Positions 11,451 to 22,142 of a DNA stretch of 64,000 bases are shown piece by piece. The stretch is from Polytrichum commune (Eukaryota > Streptophyta > Polytrichopsida > Polytrichales > Polytrichaceae). Each line of letters begins with the position of its first letter. Within the stretch, counting starts at the first letter, position 1. The stretch is from contig OX485807.1 of assembly GCA_950295325.1 (NCBI GenBank), positions 16,517,001 to 16,581,000 on the forward strand. Reading direction: 5' to 3'. The notes beneath the pieces were generated by a model. The model saw only the letters and a program-made list of their open reading frames with translations. It was not told the origin of the DNA and searched no databases. Made by a program: the position numbers and the translations under genes.

Positions 11451-12774
11451 ATTGTGTAAGTCCAAAGAATAAGTGATAGTATATACCGTTACACAATGTA
11501 GTATATGGTCCATATCACCTACTTAAACAACTTGAAATGAGCTACTCATAAACTTGTTTTGGTGGATCTTGAAGTGGTTACCACCCTTAGTTTTTTACTT
11601 CATTATACACTAATTTTTCTCAAACAATTAGAAGGCTAGTGACATTATTACGCGTTTTCCTTTATGTCAAGTGATGAAACTCGTGATTTCAGACATTTAA
11701 TGCAAATACGGATATTCTAAAATGATTTTTCTTGTTTTTTTGGTTATTTTCTTAAGGAAAATCCTTCCAGAATGATTTGGTGGAGACAATAAACAACCAC
11801 CCTTATTCTAGCTGTAATGATGAACTTTAGGGTTCACATTTCACAACTTTGCTTATATGTAAACTCCAAATAAGGTTCCCAACTCATGATTACTAATGCA
11901 TTTCATAGTTGAGCTGGACCTAGGGGTGCATGTATTGTTTTAAAAAAAATACATATTTAAAAATAATCGGTAAATTTTGAGGCATTTTTTAAATGTTTTT
12001 AAATTTAAAATTCACTCCTACAGTCAGTCCAGGTCCGTAGGGCGAATATAGACACGCGCAACTTTGTCAATTGTTCCATATTACCATATAGCATTAGTAT
12101 ATTTAAACTCAACAACGGTACTTGAGTCCTAAGCCCTACCACATGAACTGGCAAATACCAAAATAGTGATTTCGCGTCGGGAGACGATCCAGGCACAATC
12201 TTGGATCAGTACTTGGACGGATAAGAACTCGAAGAACTGATCCTAGAAGAGAGGAATGTTTTCAACAACGATGTGCCATAAAGGACCTCACGGATGGATG
12301 TCTTTGATGATTTTCAATTCAAAAAAAAAACATAAAAGAAAGGTATTTCATCATGCCGCCACCGACCTCTAGAATAAAAAAATGCAACACTAGCGGGACC
12401 CCTCCCCGACGGATTTTGGGTTAAAAGTGGTGCAAAATGATGACAAGGAGTAAGTTAAGTGGGAAAACTTTATCACGGCCATAGGGTCTTTGAAGTTCGT
12501 TGACCAAGATACTTATATAACACGTGTACTTGCCAATAAGTAAGTGGTGCAGTTTTTAGGTGGCTCCCCGTCCGGCCTTGTATGACTTACACATGAAAGT
12601 ACCCTTTGACGCATTTCATGCTATTGACCTAGCGTACCTACTATTGCAAGTTATCTAACTTTTGTAACATCCTATGTGGCACGACTCGATTGGTGGAGCC
12701 CTCACAACGTCATGGATGTACTACTGTAAAGGGTAAACCTAAGTTATTATGGTGTAAGATGTAAGGTAGGAGGG

Positions 12775-13700
12775 GGTCTTAAATGGTTATTCTTTTGGAC
12801 TAGCCCACTTCTCCTAGGACATGAAACATGTGATCAATAAAAGATGCGTAGCAAATCCAAATTGAGGCCGTAATCACTTTCCTCATGATTTTTGGAGCTC
12901 ATATGAATATTTTTTTGCATTTTTAGAGTGACAATTTATGTGCTCATTAAGTGGTCATAAAGGTTGCCCCCCCCCCCTTCCATGGGCATACCACTCAAAC
13001 ATAGATGTCCTAATAAGAATATATAAGGGTTGTCTACACCAATATGTGCAATTAGGTTGCCCCACATTATTTGGAATATTTGTTACCACAATAATACAAT
13101 ACATAAATTCTAGTTTTGTTGTGGTTTCTATACGGATGGGTAAAAAAACATGTAATGTTTTACAATTGGATTTTGACCCAAAGCAATTTGCATGGATAAA
13201 GAGGCAACCTATTTGTGAATGCAACCCAATCGTACATATTTAGTTTACCTTATGAAGATCCTCCTACACAAGCACCATACCTTGAGCAATATAGGATTGG
13301 CACATAAGGTAAGCGGGCTATACATGCAAGAAGCATCAAATCTACCACAAATTTTATGTATCCCCAATCAACAAGGAAAGAAACAATGAAAGCAAAATTC
13401 CTCACATACCTTGTCTTAAACAAAAGGAAATTATGAAGCAAAGAATGTGTGTCAATGTCCCCCTCCCCCGCACCCCCACCCACCCACACACACACACAAA
13501 AGGATGATGGATATTAAACCAAGACTCCTAGAATAAAGTCCACCTACCGCAACGTAGGCAATAGACCCTACTATGTACCACATGGACACTTAAACATCAT
13601 AGGGCCAATGAACTCAATTCACGTTGAGTTCGTGTTGGTAATAATACCAATGTCAGTTTTCTTTTTCTTTGACAACCATTACCGTGGGGTTGGGGTTTGG
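12775..13700 (+). repeat. Dispersed repeat family A, copy 2
   Basis: Proximal landmarks: TAGCCCACTTCTCCTAGGAC, TAGCAAATCCAAATTGAGGC, TTTTTGGAGCTCATATGAAT, AAGTGGTCAT. Distal landmarks: CCACCTACCG, ATAGGGCCAAT and CAATTCACGTTG. Two poly-C/poly-G runs lie inside. Short open frames within it are not considered genes. Confidence 0.65.
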
Positions 13701-13979
13701 GGGGGGGGGGGAGGGGGAAGGGGAGGTACTTCAATGCATCATAGTCTTGTTTGGAATGAGGGTATTGTTGATACCTTCTTACATAACATTATTTAGATGA
13801 GGTTGTATGTTGGGTGGAGCTAGGAATAAGCCAAATTCTATTCAAAATTACACTTTGTTTATTCTTGTAGTTAGTTTTTTGGTATGACTTAAAACAACAA
13901 ACCCAGGGAATTAAGTCTCCATGAAGACTGAGATAGCGTCTATAAGGGTTAATGTCACATTGGATTAGGACTCTAATAA

Positions 13980-14855
13980 CAACATAGGTCTTTTACTCCT
14001 TTATTTCCTCTTCCTCACGTTTAACTTCCACTCTTACGGTTCATTGGTGCTTTGAGTCGTGCGTGGGTTTGTCATGTCTGACGACTCCTATTACTCTAGT
14101 TTCACGCTTTCTAATTCCGTCGCGAAGCTCAAAAGCTTTGGCAATAGTCTTTTTGTATCTTGGCAATAGTCTTCCAATGGATTTTCATCCTATTGGGGTT
14201 AGTCTCTTTTGGCTTTCATAAAACAACAATACAATGTCATCAATCCTAGTTCAAATGATTTCATTCAATTCCATGGTTCAATTGGTTATTTTACTTGCAT
14301 TAATATTCCTTTAGGAACTTATCTCAATCATGAACCATCACACATAATATCCTGGTCCACAATCTCTGCACAATTCGAGATAAAACAAACATACATGGCT
14401 ATATTTTGTATTAGCTTAAAGCTTTAATTAGCCAAATGTTAATCACGTCAAATACGATAATTAACATCAACCCCTCATTTCTTAGTCAATCATCTCAATG
14501 TCATGTGGCAATTTCACATACTAAGTAATGATGATTGTTACACTTCTCAGCCTATACTTCCCTCACATCTGAGATTAGCATGTCTTGGCTCTCATCATTA
14601 GACTACACTCCTACCCACGCTCCTTCTCACATGTTGATAACTTCTCGGAATGGCTATAGTCCTTCCCTAATTTCGCAGTATCAAAATTGTGCCGTAGCTT
14701 TGTGGTATTCTCTCACATCTCTTCACTCAAGGCCATCGGTTTGCTCTCTTAATGGCTCTCGGCAACCTAAGTTAGATTAACTTTTGATGTCACATTCATG
14801 CGTTTTCTCTTTGTATCTATACTCTGTCTGGCTATATTTTAGTTGCTTCGGCATC
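13980..14855. other. Pyrimidine-rich noncoding stretch (left half of interrupted region)
   Basis: CT-rich sequence with recurring words of the type GGCNATAGTC or GACTATA. It continues on the far side of the two nested insertions (hAT-like MITE and LTR retrotransposon) at 22148-22745, where the same words recur. No gene is supported. Confidence 0.4.
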
Positions 14856-14863
14856 ACTCTGAT

Positions 14864-15275
14864 CACGGGGGGGTCACTCCATTGTCAAGTTGAACACCAC
14901 GTGCGACCAAAAAAAATCTTCTTTTGGTAAGTTGCACCATCAAAATGGGTCAAAATTTTATCAATTTTTTTTCATGAGTAGATATACACAGTACCTATGA
15001 CATAGTTAAAAGTGGTAACTAAATTTGATGATTTGTTTTTTTTCATAAAACATACCATTTCTAACTAGAATGACATAGAATTGAACTAAAACAATTACTA
15101 AAAATAAATAAAGATGACTAAAAAATTCAAAAAAATATACAAAAGATACTATCAATGGTTATGTATATGTAGAAAAAATATCATAAATTTTAAAATTATA
15201 TATGGCATGTAATATAGGGGTAGCAAACTTTGTCCGCACGTGGTGTCAACTTGACAATGAAGTGACTTCCCCGTG
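14864..15275. mobile_element. hAT-like MITE with 8-bp target duplication
   Basis: The ends are CACGGGG... and ...CCCCGTG, with arms pairing for about 45 bp: the left arm contains TCATTGTCAAGTTGA-like sequence and CACCACGTGCG, and the right arm its inverse. The flanks are ACTCTGAT (14856-14863) and ACTCTGTT (15276-15283), an 8-bp duplication with one mismatch. An 8-bp duplication and a CA-GGG-type terminus are hAT hallmarks. The interior is AT-rich and noncoding. Confidence 0.75.
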
Positions 15276-15320
15276 ACTCTGTTCCTCTCCTCAAAGGCTC
15301 ATTCACCCTCTCATCTCTCT

Positions 15321-15325
15321 CTAAT
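15321..15325. repeat. Target site duplication of the LTR retrotransposon, left
   Basis: CTAAT directly abuts the left LTR and is repeated at 22143-22147 beyond the right LTR. Confidence 0.85.
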
Positions 15326-15675
15326 TATAACGTTCTCAAATATTATGAGATTCAAGAGGCATGTTCCATCCAGCCTTAGAGCTTATATACAAGTACCACT
15401 GGTAGTTGAGGCCACCTCCAACTGGTAGTTAAATATATATTAACGAGCTCTCCCCCATGCCTTTAGGATATCTCTAAGTGCAGTTAAATAGTGGTCTCTA
15501 CTTACGTGGGAGAACTATGTGTAGAACCACAGTCATCAACTAGTAGTTAACTCCCTTTACCTTTAGGACTGCTAGAACACTTAGGGTAGCGCCTCTAGTT
15601 TTATAGTAAAGGAGTCCCAGTTGAATGAGAGGTTGTAAATTAATATAAAACAATAAATATGTAATACACGTTACA
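15326..15675 (-). repeat. LTR (3' LTR of the minus-strand element)
   Basis: 350 bp. It aligns end to end with 21782-22142 and lacks an 11-bp repeat unit present there. The terminal TG of the plus strand is TA here, a transition that breaks the canonical TG...CA end. Confidence 0.95.
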
Positions 15676-15678
15676 CAA

Positions 15679-15688
15679 CTCCCCACTT
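15679..15688 (-). other. Polypurine tract
   Basis: AAGTGGGGAG on the minus strand, three bases from the inner edge of the 3' LTR, where plus-strand DNA synthesis is primed in this element class. Confidence 0.7.
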
Positions 15689-15885
15689 AGGAATGAACGT
15701 CCGCGTTCATGAATGATCCCAAATCGTAGTGCATCAAGACAAATATAGTCAAGACCACCACTAATTTAAGCGAGCCATGGGATCTGTATCTGTACCATGC
15801 TCCATGCCAATTGGCAGGGTGAAACAAGTTAATAATAACACCCCGTTTACCGGATCTTGTGCGGGCCGGAGAGAACAGAAGGCGC

Positions 15886-18800
15886 CTACCCCGAAGATAC
15901 CTTCCGCCTCAAATGTTTTTGCACAGCTGGGGCTTCGCGGTCACGCTTAACACCGTGGCGTGTAAGTCTGTCCTCAGACTTTGCTACCGCATCCCAGTAC
16001 TCCTTGAGGACTTCTACACTCAAATTGCATTCGGGCTTCCATGAATTATGCTCAAGTGCATGTCCGAGCCATTTGATAAGATAGAATTTCTTGGGGCGAG
16101 AACGAGACCCTCTATCTTCGTGTGAAAGCACGCGTTCTACTTCATAAGATGCATCTTCCTCAAAGACTGGCGGAGGGGGAGGCTGTACCCTGCCATCGGC
16201 CACATAAGGCCTAAGAAGTGACACATGAAAGACATCGTGGATCTTAAATGTATCTGGCAGTTGCACACGGTATGCTACCACCCCTATCCTTTGCACCACC
16301 CGAAATGGGCCAATCCACCTTGGTAAAAGCTTTCGAGCTCCTGGGACCTTCAACTTAATGTTGGCAGTACGTACTAACACTTGCTGGTCCACTTCGAACG
16401 AGACCTCTCGTCGGTTCTTGTCAGCATAGAACTTTTGTCGTTGTTGCGCAGCAATGAGATGATTCTTGGCCTCGCCAATCACATGTGTCATATGCTCGAC
16501 AAAATTTTGCGCAACAGGGACTTGACACCTGCTGTTCCCACTAATTGGTGTCCGGGGCTGCTGACCATAGTTCAGAACAAACGGAGTATTCCGTACAGAC
16601 TCTTGCCAAGAGCTATTATATGCAAATTCAACTACTGCAAGGAATTCATCCCAATCATCTTGCACTGGGTTGACATAATGCCGCAACATATCCTCCAGGA
16701 TACGGTTTACCCGTTCCGTCTGCCCATCAATTTGAGGAAGGAATGCAGTGGACATGGCCAACATTGTCCCCAAAAGACCATGTAACGCATCCCAAAACCT
16801 ACTTGTGAATCTAGCGTCCCTGTCGCTTAGGATTACCCTGGGTAGACCATGCAACTTATATACATGATCATGGAATAACCTTGCCGTACCTTCAGCAGTA
16901 ACGTGTGTGGTGGTTGGCATAAAGTGGGCCATCTTGGACAACTTATCCACGCACACAAAGATGACATCATAACCATTAGCAGATAGAGTCAATCTAGAGA
17001 TAAAATCCATGCTCACTACTTCCCAATTTCTATCAGGAATCTTCAATGGTTGTAAAAGGCCTCCTGGTTTAAGAGTAGGGGCCTTACTCCTTTGGCAAAT
17101 CTCACAAGATTTTATATAGCTTCTGATGGACCCTTGCATCTCAGGCCACCAAAAGTTTACTCGCACCCTCTTATACATCTTAGTTACCCCTACATGACCG
17201 CTATACATTGCATCAAGATACTCACGGAGCAAAAATGACCTGATATTCGATCCTTGGAATGACACATCTGGAACCACAACCGCCTTTTCATACCACCAGA
17301 TGTGATTCTCATAAACAAAATGTTTCAGATTGTGCGGGTTTGAGAACCAAGGATCAAGAGCATACCCGGCAATGATAGTTTGATATAACTTCTGATCACT
17401 GACGAACTCCGGGTACCCCTTCGGATTGTTGTCTTGCTCAACATGATCACCTCGCCTAGCGTCTGCAGCCACCATTTGAAGGACTGAATTACTTGGAGCA
17501 GACCGCGGTGCCATCAAGGCTGGCTGGTCACCCGGGTCTAGTGGATTCCGACTCAGAGGATCTTCCATATTAATCCTTCTTGGTCTATACACCCATCTAT
17601 AGACAAAATTTTGCTCCAAGAACTCCAACCACCGAGCTTGACGCCTTGATAACGTTTGTTGTGTTTTTAAATACACCAAAGGGTTATGATCTGTGACGAT
17701 CGTGCAATCTGCACCCTCTAGGTAACACCGCCAGGTTCGCATGGCGTGCACAACTGCTGCAAGTTCTTGTTCACCAGTAGTGTAATTTCTCTCAGCGGGA
17801 GAAAATTTCTTACTTTCAAAAGCAATGGGCTTACATCCCTGAAGTAAGACGGCCCCTCCTCCGAGTAAAGAAGCGTCACTAACGACCTCAAATGGCTCCC
17901 CTAATTTGGGTAAGGTCAGAACTGGTGCATGTGTTAAAGCATACTTAACATTCTCAAAAGAGCGTTCACACTCGTCAGTCCAAATGTACTTGACTTTGCT
18001 TCGCATCAGAGAAGTCAAAGACGCAACCAGAGTGGAATATCCATGTATGAATCTGGGGAAGTAATTGCAAAGCCCCAAGAAGGATCGTAATTGTCCGACT
18101 TCAAGAGGTCTATGCCACTTGGCCACAGTCTCAATTTTCTTAGGATCCACCTTGATGCCCTCATTGCCAACAACATGTCCTAAATAATGTAATTCACTCT
18201 TTCCGAAATGACACTTAGACATCTTTGCATAAAACTGATTATCTCTTAAAATTTGAAGTACTTGTGCCAAATGACTGACATGTACCTCCTCGTTCTTTGA
18301 AAAAATTAAGATGTCATCCAGATATACCAAAATAAACTTTTCAATGAACTTGTAAAAAACACGATTCATTACTCCTTGAAAAGTTGCTGGTGCATTGGTC
18401 AATCCAAAACTTAATACTTTGAATTGGTAATGACCAAACGGTGTTCTAAACGCCGTCTTAGGAGCATCCTCCTCGGATATCCTAATCTGGTGATAACCTT
18501 GTGCCAAATCAAGAGATGAAAATATTGTAGAGCCGGCTAATTGGTCAAAAAGATCATCAATACGAGGCAACGGATAACGATTCTTTACCGTTTTCTTATT
18601 AAGTGTCCGATAATCCACCACCATTCGCATCGCTCCATCCTTTTTCTTGACGAACAAAATGGGAGACCCATAAGGCGATGAACTAGGCTCTATCCATCCC
18701 TTTTCCAAATACTCCTTGATCTGTTTCTTGGCCTCCTGCAGCTCGAGAGGACTCAACCTATAGATCGGCCTAAATGGCGGCTTGCCATTTGGCTCTAAAG

Positions 18801-18933
18801 GAATAGTATGGGCCATTTTCCGCTCTGGAGGTAACCCTATAGGTATGGGCTGAAAAACATCAGCATATTCCTCCAACACTGTGGCATAAGGTGTTGTCAC
18901 TGTGTCCTCTACGTCGTCTCCAACCGCGGTCAA
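15886..18933 (-). CDS. pol: Retrotransposon pol: RT, RNase H, integrase, chromodomain
   Basis: An open frame of 1015 codons. Reverse transcriptase spans about residues 50-260 with the catalytic YLDD at 204-207. RNase H spans about 345-460 with D353, E390 and D415 (TDHN). The integrase zinc-binding region ends in CEIC (610-613); its first histidine position reads LD instead of HD, which may weaken the finger. The integrase core has D643, D704 and E740, an exact D,D-35-E spacing. A GPF/Y region (WIGPF...) and a C-terminal chromodomain (VERVLSHEDR...KFYLIKWLG...NSW) follow. The frame is open upstream of the first Met, and protease lies in another frame just before it, so in life this is part of a polyprotein. 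It ends about 210 bp before the 3' LTR. An open frame in a copy with a dead gag suggests decay has simply spared it so far. Confidence 0.95.
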   Translation of the reverse strand: MTAVGDDVEDTVTTPYATVLEEYADVFQPIPIGLPPERKMAHTIPLEPNGKPPFRPIYRLSPLELQEAKKQIKEYLEKGWIEPSSSPYGSPILFVKKKDGAMRMVVDYRTLNKKTVKNRYPLPRIDDLFDQLAGSTIFSSLDLAQGYHQIRISEEDAPKTAFRTPFGHYQFKVLSFGLTNAPATFQGVMNRVFYKFIEKFILVYLDDILIFSKNEEVHVSHLAQVLQILRDNQFYAKMSKCHFGKSELHYLGHVVGNEGIKVDPKKIETVAKWHRPLEVGQLRSFLGLCNYFPRFIHGYSTLVASLTSLMRSKVKYIWTDECERSFENVKYALTHAPVLTLPKLGEPFEVVSDASLLGGGAVLLQGCKPIAFESKKFSPAERNYTTGEQELAAVVHAMRTWRCYLEGADCTIVTDHNPLVYLKTQQTLSRRQARWLEFLEQNFVYRWVYRPRRINMEDPLSRNPLDPGDQPALMAPRSAPSNSVLQMVAADARRGDHVEQDNNPKGYPEFVSDQKLYQTIIAGYALDPWFSNPHNLKHFVYENHIWWYEKAVVVPDVSFQGSNIRSFLLREYLDAMYSGHVGVTKMYKRVRVNFWWPEMQGSIRSYIKSCEICQRSKAPTLKPGGLLQPLKIPDRNWEVVSMDFISRLTLSANGYDVIFVCVDKLSKMAHFMPTTTHVTAEGTARLFHDHVYKLHGLPRVILSDRDARFTSRFWDALHGLLGTMLAMSTAFLPQIDGQTERVNRILEDMLRHYVNPVQDDWDEFLAVVEFAYNSSWQESVRNTPFVLNYGQQPRTPISGNSRCQVPVAQNFVEHMTHVIGEAKNHLIAAQQRQKFYADKNRREVSFEVDQQVLVRTANIKLKVPGARKLLPRWIGPFRVVQRIGVVAYRVQLPDTFKIHDVFHVSLLRPYVADGRVQPPPPPVFEEDASYEVERVLSHEDRGSRSRPKKFYLIKWLGHALEHNSWKPECNLSVEVLKEYWDAVAKSEDRLTRHGVKRDREAPAVQKHLRRKVSSG

Positions 18934-18938
18934 CTGAA

Positions 18939-19835
18939 CTAGGAACGACGTTGCTCCGATCCCTTCCGAATTGACCGTTTGAACTGCATGGCGGTGAGTC
19001 TATGGGGATTTGGACTCTGACATTGCATTGGGTTCACATGCAGTGTCATTTTACGGCGGCCCTTATACAACACGCAACATTCAGATGCAAAATCCAAGCG
19101 TGCCTTGTGCTGCACTAGCCAATCATTGCCCAATATCAAATCAATGCCTTCACTTAACTTTGCTACCAGGCAAGTAATTTGGCTTTGATATTGCTGTATT
19201 CTAACATGAACTTTAATTTTGCCGTCCGTTTGGACTTCATCATCATTGCCTAATACCAGTGTGTTACTGCCATTTTTCACTTTTAACCCGAAGGTCTTAG
19301 CAAAACCAAAACTCACAAAGCAATGTGATGCGGCACTATCCATTAATACAGATGCATCCTGATGAGCTACTTGCCCTGAGAAACTCATCATCAGTTGAGA
19401 AGACAGAGTGAGCTGATTCAGCACACGTGGCCTAGGTTCATCCAAATAAATATGCCACTACACTGAGTTTGATTCAAATTGATGGACCAATTTAAATCGT
19501 GGTAAAGTTCTCTTAAGACTTTTTGCTTTACGTTTGTCAACAATAAAACAAGCACCGGTCTCATAGGGCGCTCCCTCTTTACCGTGCAAATAAGATCTCA
19601 AGAAACTTTGCAAATCATCCATTGATGGTATAATCAATGAGAACGCTCCATAAACTTTGGAGTTCACATCTAACATATCACTGAGTGGGAGTAACGGAGT
19701 TGGCAAAATAATGTTTTTATTCAAAATATCAGACACGATTACATTAAATTGCTTATTGACTAAGCCCTGAATCACTTCCAAAGCATCACTAAGCAAATCA
19801 AAAACACCCTCCGAAACTTGAACAGGTCCTGACAC
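18939..19835 (-). pseudogene. Retrotransposon protease region, broken
   Basis: The frame after gag encodes an aspartic protease: LMDSAASHCFVS holds the catalytic D-S-A motif and LILGNDWL is the typical C-terminal hydrophobic-hydrophobic-Gly block. An in-frame TAG at 19458-19460 splits it, and the frame ends at 18939 while the RT frame runs in another phase, so a frameshift separates protease from RT. Cleavage of the Gag-Pol precursor would be its role. This copy cannot make it in one piece. Confidence 0.8.
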
Positions 19836-19846
19836 TAGCCCACTGC

Positions 19847-21037
19847 CTAAGTGTCGGACTTGTGAAAAGGCTTCTTGCCTTTCTTTGCAGGTTGCTGCTC
19901 AGCACTCTTCTTGCCATCAGGACAATCTCTAGCCAAGTGTCATTCCTTGTGATATTGAAAATAAAGACCATCATTTTTGTCAATGCTTCTTGCCGAAGGG
20001 GCCTCCCCTTTACCCTGCTTACTCTTCTTGTAAAAGGCGGAAGAGCGGCCTTCAGAGCGGCGAGACTTGTTGTCTCTAATCCGCCCTGTATGGCCATTGG
20101 TCTTGACAACCGGTGCATCAAAATGAGACTTATCATTGTCCCGTCCTTTTGCATCTTGTGTGTACATAGCGTCTATAGTCACTGCATAATTGATGAAACG
20201 CTTGATGTCCTCCCATGGCCCACCATCGCCCTTAGGATCCACCAAGACCTTCTTGCGGATATCCTCCTTGAGCCCTGATATGAATCTCTCAATCTTATCT
20301 CCCCGGGAGACATGATTTTTAGTAATGTGTGAGCACAACTGCTGAAACTCATTTGCATAGTCCTCAACAGAACATTTCTGTTTAAGAACACGAAGCTTGT
20401 TCCGGGCTACCAACTCCTGATTGACACTGCCATAAGCGGTGAGTAATGTATCATAAAAGTTATCCTAGAGCTGCGGATCTTTCTTATTCGCTGCCAGCTC
20501 CAATGCAAGCATATCCCAATGTTATGACACATTGGTTTCCAGATATGTTGACGCAATTGTGACCCACTCCTCAAGAGCAATCTAGCGTGCAACCAAGAAC
20601 TTTTTCATTTGGTTGAGCCAAGCCAGAATGGTAATTTTGGACTTATCCTTGAACCGTTTCGGCTTGCCAGCAGCTGTGGTGGATTTAGAACAGTCCCCCT
20701 CATTATACTTCTTCAAGAGTTGGACCTGGCATTCCAATGCTTCCAAGCGATTGGAATGCGTGTTCACAATCGAGAAGGTTATTTCACCTTGCTGCTCTAT
20801 ACGCTGAAATTGACTTAAGTCATCAATCAATTTCCCATTGCAGTAATCCTGAATAGCTTGGACCACCAAACTACGGATACTTGCATCACTCGGTAAAGAG
20901 GATGTGCCAATCGGAAAAACCTGGGGAGGACTATCCTCCCTTGACGGTCCAGAAGTATCCATATCTTCCCTTGACGGTCCAGAAGTGTCCATATCCTCCC
21001 TTGACGGTCCAGAAGTGTCCATATCCTCGATGGCCAT
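19847..21037 (-). pseudogene. gag: Retrotransposon gag, four internal stops
   Basis: The frame starts at MAIEDMDTSG (ATG 21037-21035) and can be followed to a terminal TAG at 19847. It contains a nucleocapsid-type region (HITKNH, KLRVLKQK, RFISGLK, all typical of plant gypsy capsid) and a zinc-knuckle remnant near 19940-19965. Stops lie at 20582-20584, 20522-20524, 20465-20467 and 19940-19942. In the knuckle the last stop falls inside the motif and two cysteine positions read Tyr. These changes fit G-to-A decay on the coding strand, as expected from cytosine methylation. Near the N-terminus is a three-fold 10-residue repeat. Confidence 0.85.
20933..21028 (-). repeat. Three 30-bp tandem repeats in gag
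   Basis: Three copies of a 30-bp unit encode EDMDTSGPSR in a row, with one or two base differences between copies. Unit length is a multiple of three, so frame is kept. Confidence 0.9.
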
Positions 21038-21257
21038 AACATAAACACACAAAATACAATGCCAAAAATTTGCGGGACTGCTCACGCGGTCCTGTACAAT
21101 AAAAACCAAAACAGGAGACAAAACAATTCTACCCCCCAATAGCTTTCCCCAACAGAAAAATTAACCGCGTGTCTGAGAGCCACAATTTTCAGATTTTAAC
21201 CACGAGTAAACAACCTACTCAGAAATCTTGCCCCAAGATTTCGACCCGATCCAATTT

Positions 21258-21443
21258 TCTGCCTAGGAGTTATACCTTTTTTCGTATGCTGCTCTCAGAA
21301 GAACTTCAGAATAGGATAGCTTCCTCTGACTTTCTCGAAATGACCTGAAATTTTAATTGTGACTAGAGAGACTAAATACAAATCATCTCACCAAATTTCG
21401 AGCCTATCCTATTTTCTGTCTAGGAGTTATACCTTTTTTCGTG
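21258..21443. repeat. Direct repeats in the retrotransposon leader
   Basis: A word of about 30 bases (CTAGGAGTTATACCTTTTTT at its core) occurs near 21264 and again near 21419, about 155 bp apart, between the primer site and gag. Its role in the leader RNA is unknown. Confidence 0.7.
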
Positions 21444-21768
21444 CATAAATCTACCCAGGTTTCAGAATACTATAACTCCACCCCACTGACTTAAAACATC
21501 TTCAGATTTTAGCAGTGATCACTAAAACCAATTATTTATGACCCCCTAAAATGAGAGCTAGCCACAGGAGACGACGTAGCTCTCCTGTGCGACGCTCACT
21601 GCCCAGGCAGCAGGCTGCCTCCCTCTGCTAGGCCGTAAGGAGACGAGACAAGACGAGGCGAGACGCGACCCCCCAGGACCGCAACACCCTCCTGAAAAAT
21701 TACCAGCATAACAATTACACAGCGGAAGTTAATAGAAACCCAAATGAAAACAAGGTACAAGAGCGCCG

Positions 21769-21780
21769 GCTCTGATACCA
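21769..21780 (-). other. Primer binding site, initiator tRNA-Met
   Basis: TGGTATCAGAGC on the minus strand, one base inside the 5' LTR. This is the standard plant primer site complementary to the 3' end of initiator methionine tRNA. Confidence 0.95.
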
Positions 21781-21781
21781 A

Positions 21782-22142
21782 TGTAACGTTCTCAAATATT
21801 ATGAGATTCAAGAGGCATGTTCCACCCAACCTTAGAGCTTATATACAAGTACCACTGGCAGTTGAGGCCACCTCCAACTGGTAGTTAAGTGGTAGTTAAA
21901 TATATATTAACGAGCTCTCCCCCATACCTTTAGGATATCTCTAAGTGTAGTTAAATAGTGGTCTCTACTTACGTGGGAGAACTACGTGTAGAACCACAGT
22001 CATCAACTCGTAGTTAACTCCCTTTACCTTTAGGACTGCTAGAGCACTCAGGGTAGCGCCTCTAGTTTTATAGTAAAGGAGTCCCAGTTGAATGAGAGGT
22101 TGTAAATAAATATAAAACAATAAATATGTAATACACATTACA
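21782..22142 (-). repeat. LTR (5' LTR of the minus-strand element)
   Basis: 361 bp, TG...CA ends intact on the plus strand. It has an extra 11-bp unit (GTGGTAGTTAA) absent from the other LTR, a short tandem duplication or loss after insertion. Confidence 0.95.

Larger units (their letters stand above)
15326..22142 (-). mobile_element. Ty3/gypsy LTR retrotransposon with chromodomain (chromovirus)
   Basis: A near-complete element of about 6.8 kb read on the minus strand. It has LTRs at both ends, a CTAAT duplication, an initiator tRNA-Met primer site, a polypurine tract and the domain order gag, protease, RT, RNase H, integrase, chromodomain, which is the Ty3/gypsy order. The C-terminal chromodomain places it among chromoviruses. 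Gag and protease carry stops and frame changes, so this copy is not autonomous. I count 12 substitutions (10 transitions) plus one 11-bp indel between the LTRs, so insertion is not recent. It interrupts a CT-rich noncoding stretch. Confidence 0.95.

Noticed and set aside
12938-13495. Three ORFs of 80-100 codons
   Set aside because: They run through family A repeat and poly-C sequence and are not kept in other copies.
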